Shown piece by piece: positions 61,119 to 64,000 of a DNA stretch of 64,000 bases. The stretch covers positions 2,046,001 through 2,110,000 of the forward strand of contig OZ220677.1 in NCBI GenBank assembly GCA_965116335.1. Direction: 5' to 3'. Numbering within the stretch: the stretch's first letter is position 1; each line of letters opens with the position of its first letter. The notes below the pieces were generated by a model. It ran no database searches. It was not told the origin of the DNA and worked only from the letters and a program-made list of their open reading frames with translations. The translations under genes were made by a program, and so were the position numbers. The stretch comes from G963663315 sp965116335. Its GTDB lineage: Bacteria > Pseudomonadota > Gammaproteobacteria > Arenicellales > Poriferihabitantaceae.

Positions 61119-62337
61119 TACGAACTCCTTTCACACGCCATTGACCCGTTAAGAGCTTTTGCATGAGCCCCTGTTTTTGGATCCGGTAATTTTTTGTCAG
61201 CCGACGCAGGACTGATATTTCCTGTTGTACCGCAAAAAGTGTTGTACCAATTTTAGTTTGTGCAGCCAAAGATGGAGGCAACGCAATTTGAATATTCCTA
61301 AAGCTGTTTTGGGAAACAACATACCTCTGACCGCTCCCATCGGCATATTTGTATGCTTGGCGGTAAAATTCATACGACTTGAAGGCAAATTGAGAGTAAG
61401 TCAAGTCAAGCTCAATTTCTGGCCTTAAACGGATAATATGGTAACTATAAACGCCGCCCTCAATATCTTCCATCGCGACAGCTGACTGACCAATATCGTT
61501 TCTAACTTCCGATGACGGAGTAAAGAAAATATCTCTTTGGCGGATAGAGCAATTCTCTATTTTTCGATCAGGTGCGGTGACAGTATGGGTGAGTTCCCTT
61601 GCGTAAATACGATCTCGATTATAGACATCAAGATAATTCAAAAGACGAACTTTTTGCTCACCGAGAACGATCTTCTTATCTACTCCAGCCGAACTGATTT
61701 GGCCTATATCGCCAAGTGTCATATGTAGCCAATCAGGATTGTACTGATTATCGCCAATTAGTTTTTTGAGTAGCCAATCAAACTGTTTACGTTTGGCAGT
61801 AATTAGTGCTTCCGTTTTTTCGATGGCCGTGTCCCATTGTTTTAAAAGAGAGCCAATGTCTTTTTGTTGTGAAAGACTTGGAAATGGTAGCTTTAAGGTT
61901 TTTATTATTGCTGCGTTTAGGTTTTGTTGGCCACTTGCATTGCTCATATTTCGAATCTGTTGATATCGATACAGACACTGATACCAAACATAATCGCGGT
62001 CAAAGCCATTCTGCAAATTTATAGCTACACAGTTTTGATTAATGGCAGCATCCAATTCTAAAATAGCAACTTGCCCTCTGGTCTTTCCTTGCCCAATCAG
62101 AGCCATCAGAATGGAACCCTTTGGAGCGACACGGGTAGAAGATTCTTTAAGACCAGCATCAGTTATTTTTTCATCGATACTGTCTTCATGGATACGACAA
62201 TTCTGAATATGTGTTGTTTTGACCCACGGAATATGGCCACTCCAATAATCTTTCCTTGCTCTTGAAGGTGTGCCCCCCGCAAAGATTTGTGATATTTCAC
62301 CCAGCCTATAATATGTTATTTGTTGAACAGTACTCAT
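61111..62337 (-). CDS. hsdS: Type I restriction specificity subunit
   Basis: A 408-residue S subunit with two target-recognition domains: the first from YYRLGEISQIFAGGTPSRARKDYWSGHIPWV, and the second from LHMTLGDIGQISSAGVDKK. Conserved helical spacers (SLSQQKDIGSLLKQWDTAIEKTEALITAKRKQFDWLLKKLIG and the matching C-terminal one) separate them. It fixes the bipartite DNA sequence for methylation and cleavage. Start overlaps the hsdM stop (ATGA). No slippable tract seen, so specificity switching by slippage is not suggested. Confidence 0.93.
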   Translation of the reverse strand: MSTVQQITYYRLGEISQIFAGGTPSRARKDYWSGHIPWVKTTHIQNCRIHEDSIDEKITDAGLKESSTRVAPKGSILMALIGQGKTRGQVAILELDAAINQNCVAINLQNGFDRDYVWYQCLYRYQQIRNMSNASGQQNLNAAIIKTLKLPFPSLSQQKDIGSLLKQWDTAIEKTEALITAKRKQFDWLLKKLIGDNQYNPDWLHMTLGDIGQISSAGVDKKIVLGEQKVRLLNYLDVYNRDRIYARELTHTVTAPDRKIENCSIRQRDIFFTPSSEVRNDIGQSAVAMEDIEGGVYSYHIIRLRPEIELDLTYSQFAFKSYEFYRQAYKYADGSGQRYVVSQNSFRNIQIALPPSLAAQTKIGTTLFAVQQEISVLRRLTKNYRIQKQGLMQKLLTGQWRVKGVRNV

Positions 62338-63902
62338 ACCCCCACCTCACCAAGCAGACGGTCCATTTCTGCGCGAACGCCAACAAGCTCGGCTTCCAGG
62401 TCTTTGATCTCCTTTTGTACGGCCTGAATGTCGATTTCTTCTTCGTCTTCGAAGGTGTCCACATAGCGCGGGATGTTCAGGTTGAAGTCATTTTCCCTGA
62501 TCTCATCGAAACTGGCGACATGGGCGTATTTTTCCTTGTTTTCTCGCGCTTTATACGCATTCACTATATCTTTAATGTGTTTGTCTAGCAGGATGTTCTG
62601 GTTTTTCCCAGCCTGGTAGTGGTCCTTGCCGCTGGCATCAATGAATAGCACATCTTTGTTATCTTCATTTATGCCACCTTTTTCACGTGAACGATCAAAG
62701 ACAAGAATGGCTACCGGGATCGTAGTGCTGGGGAACAGGTTGACAGGCAGGCCGACCACAGCATCCAGCAAATTGTCTTCTATCAGTTTTTGTCGGATAC
62801 GGCCTTCGGCAGCGCCACGAAAAAGCACGCCATGCGGCACAACAACGGCGACGCGGCCTTCTTTGTCAATCGCCGCTTCAATCATGTGGCTGATGAAGGC
62901 GTAGTCTCCTTTGGATTTGGGCGGCATCCCACGCCAGAATCGGTTGAAGCGGTCACTTTCCGCTTCGTCTGCTCCCCACTTGTCAAGGGAGAAAGGCGGG
63001 TTGGCGACAATATTGTCAAACTTCATCAGCTTGTCGTCCTCAACCAGTATGGGGCTGGTGAGTGTATTGCACCATTCAATTCGCGCACTATCCGCACCAT
63101 GTAAAAACATGTTCATGCGACAGAGTGCCCAAGTACTGCCGTTGACTTCCATGCCATAAAGCGAGAAGTCATTGCCACCCACTTGCAGCGCCGCCTCAAT
63201 CAGCAGGCCACCGGAGCCGCAAGACGGGTCACAGATACGCGCTCCCGCTTTCGGCTTGCACAGCCTGGCAACCAGTTGTGATACAGCGTGAGGCGTGTAG
63301 AACTCGCCTGCTTTTTTGCCTGCGTCAGAGGCAAAACGCTCAATCATATAGATGTAGGTATTACCGATAATGTCGCCAGAGACGCGGCTGGGGCGCATGT
63401 CAAGTTTGTCTTTATTGAAATCCTCCAGAAGCAGTTTCAGACGACGGTTGCGATCCCTGGTTTTGCCGAGGTTGGCTTCCGAGTTAAAATCAATATTACG
63501 GAATACACCTTCCAGCTTGGCACGGTTAGCGTCTTCAATATGATCCAGCGTGTTATTGATCAGTTCCCCTATATTGGATTGAGCGCGGCGCTCATATAGT
63601 GAATAGAAATCAGCCAGAAACTCATCCTCAATGATTTCACGGCCTCCAATTTTGTCCTTCAATGTGATGATTGGTAGCTTGAAGCGTTCGCGTTCCAGCT
63701 TGCGGCGTATACGGGTATCATCATCACCGTATTGGGCCTTGTATTTTTCGTAATGGTCCTTCCACACGTCCGAGATATATTTCAGGAACAGCATCACCAG
63801 AATGTAGTCTTTGTATTGTGCGCCATCCATTACGCCACGGAAGGTGTCACAAGCTGCCCATGCCGCGTTGTTAATATCGCTTTGTTGTATTTGACCTGTC
63901 AT
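62334..63902 (-). CDS. hsdM: Type I restriction methyltransferase subunit
   Basis: A 522-residue N6-adenine methyltransferase. N-terminal helical domain (AAWAACDTFRGVMDGAQYKDYILVMLFLKYISD), SAM motif ICDPSCGSGGLL and catalytic VANPPFSL are intact. First gene of the operon; the 98 bp beyond it in the window show no gene and no clear promoter. Adjacent genes are coupled by short overlaps. Confidence 0.95.
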   Translation of the reverse strand: MTGQIQQSDINNAAWAACDTFRGVMDGAQYKDYILVMLFLKYISDVWKDHYEKYKAQYGDDDTRIRRKLERERFKLPIITLKDKIGGREIIEDEFLADFYSLYERRAQSNIGELINNTLDHIEDANRAKLEGVFRNIDFNSEANLGKTRDRNRRLKLLLEDFNKDKLDMRPSRVSGDIIGNTYIYMIERFASDAGKKAGEFYTPHAVSQLVARLCKPKAGARICDPSCGSGGLLIEAALQVGGNDFSLYGMEVNGSTWALCRMNMFLHGADSARIEWCNTLTSPILVEDDKLMKFDNIVANPPFSLDKWGADEAESDRFNRFWRGMPPKSKGDYAFISHMIEAAIDKEGRVAVVVPHGVLFRGAAEGRIRQKLIEDNLLDAVVGLPVNLFPSTTIPVAILVFDRSREKGGINEDNKDVLFIDASGKDHYQAGKNQNILLDKHIKDIVNAYKARENKEKYAHVASFDEIRENDFNLNIPRYVDTFEDEEEIDIQAVQKEIKDLEAELVGVRAEMDRLLGEVGV

Positions 63903-64000
63903 TTTTTATTGTCCTCAAATAATGGTATTGCCGCCCCTCAGCGGACATTTTTTGTCACAGAATGTGACCTCTTTGGGCGATTTGCCCAAGAATTCCTGAA

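Overview
The window looks like a chromosomal segment of a gammaproteobacterium, probably marine or host-associated. Evidence: malate synthase G, a taurine/sulfoacetaldehyde branch (ald, xsc, pta), a betaine/choline-type ABC transporter, HtpG behind a textbook sigma-32 promoter, tRNAs with encoded CCA, and dispersed palindromic repeats typical of Proteobacteria. Species cannot be named from sequence alone. Metabolic core genes alternate with AT-richer islands full of defence genes, insertion sequences and simple-sequence tracts of the phase-variation type.

Layout. 1-2.1 kb: end of a TPR protein and a complete rve-type IS. 2.2-7.1 kb: two 2-oxoglutarate/Fe(II) oxygenases, glcB and a DMT transporter. 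7.2-9.6 kb: two paralogous small secreted proteins, each with a 17-18 bp C tract inside the signal peptide (one in frame, one out of frame), flanking a VapBC/FitAB pair. 9.8-19.4 kb: a leftward block with a DgcN/DgcA-like D-glutamate pair, pta, a frameshifted xsc and ald, then a Nudix hydrolase, an aromatic aminotransferase, a DMT transporter and bolA. 19.4-26.2 kb: island with a papain-like small protein, a type II methyltransferase/HNH nuclease pair, an IS1380 element nested in an IS1595 remnant, a three-gene operon (tandem-DUF1508 protein, unknown protein, ThiF/E1-like enzyme), and divergent XRE and ImmA/IrrE genes. 26.2-33.6 kb: solitary EF-G, then a large autotransporter broken by one in-frame TAA, with repeat clusters and a (GGCTT)20 tract at its 5' end. 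33.6-37.9 kb: sulfur assimilation operon (sulfite reductase, DUF934, sulfurtransferase, metZ). 38-46.6 kb: aldolase, betaine-type ABC transporter without an ATPase gene, choline-kinase-like gene, thioredoxin/TPR protein, transporter, M20 peptidase, tag. 46.7-53.9 kb: htpG, AAA/DUF4143 ATPase with a truncated defence-like partner, a TbpB-like lipoprotein with a poly-G promoter tract, and a Fic protein with a palindromic operator. 53.9-64 kb: an IS1202-like element with an 18-bp target duplication, tRNA-Pro and tRNA-Arg, and a type I restriction operon (M, S, R) with a SLATT/CD-NTase-like pair embedded and a YgjP metallopeptidase at the end.

How it fits together. If intact, Xsc and Pta would turn sulfoacetaldehyde into sulfite and acetyl-CoA, Ald would recycle alanine, GlcB would help feed C2 units into the TCA cycle, and the sulfite could be reduced and fixed by the CysI-MetZ operon; the sequence as given has a 1-nt lesion in xsc. 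Three surface or secreted loci carry slippable tracts (poly-C twice, poly-G once, a pentanucleotide once), suggesting contingency-locus control of the cell surface. The most promising defence candidates are the SLATT/nucleotidyltransferase pair translationally coupled inside hsdMSR, and the DUF1508-X-ThiF operon beside the XRE/ImmA pair.
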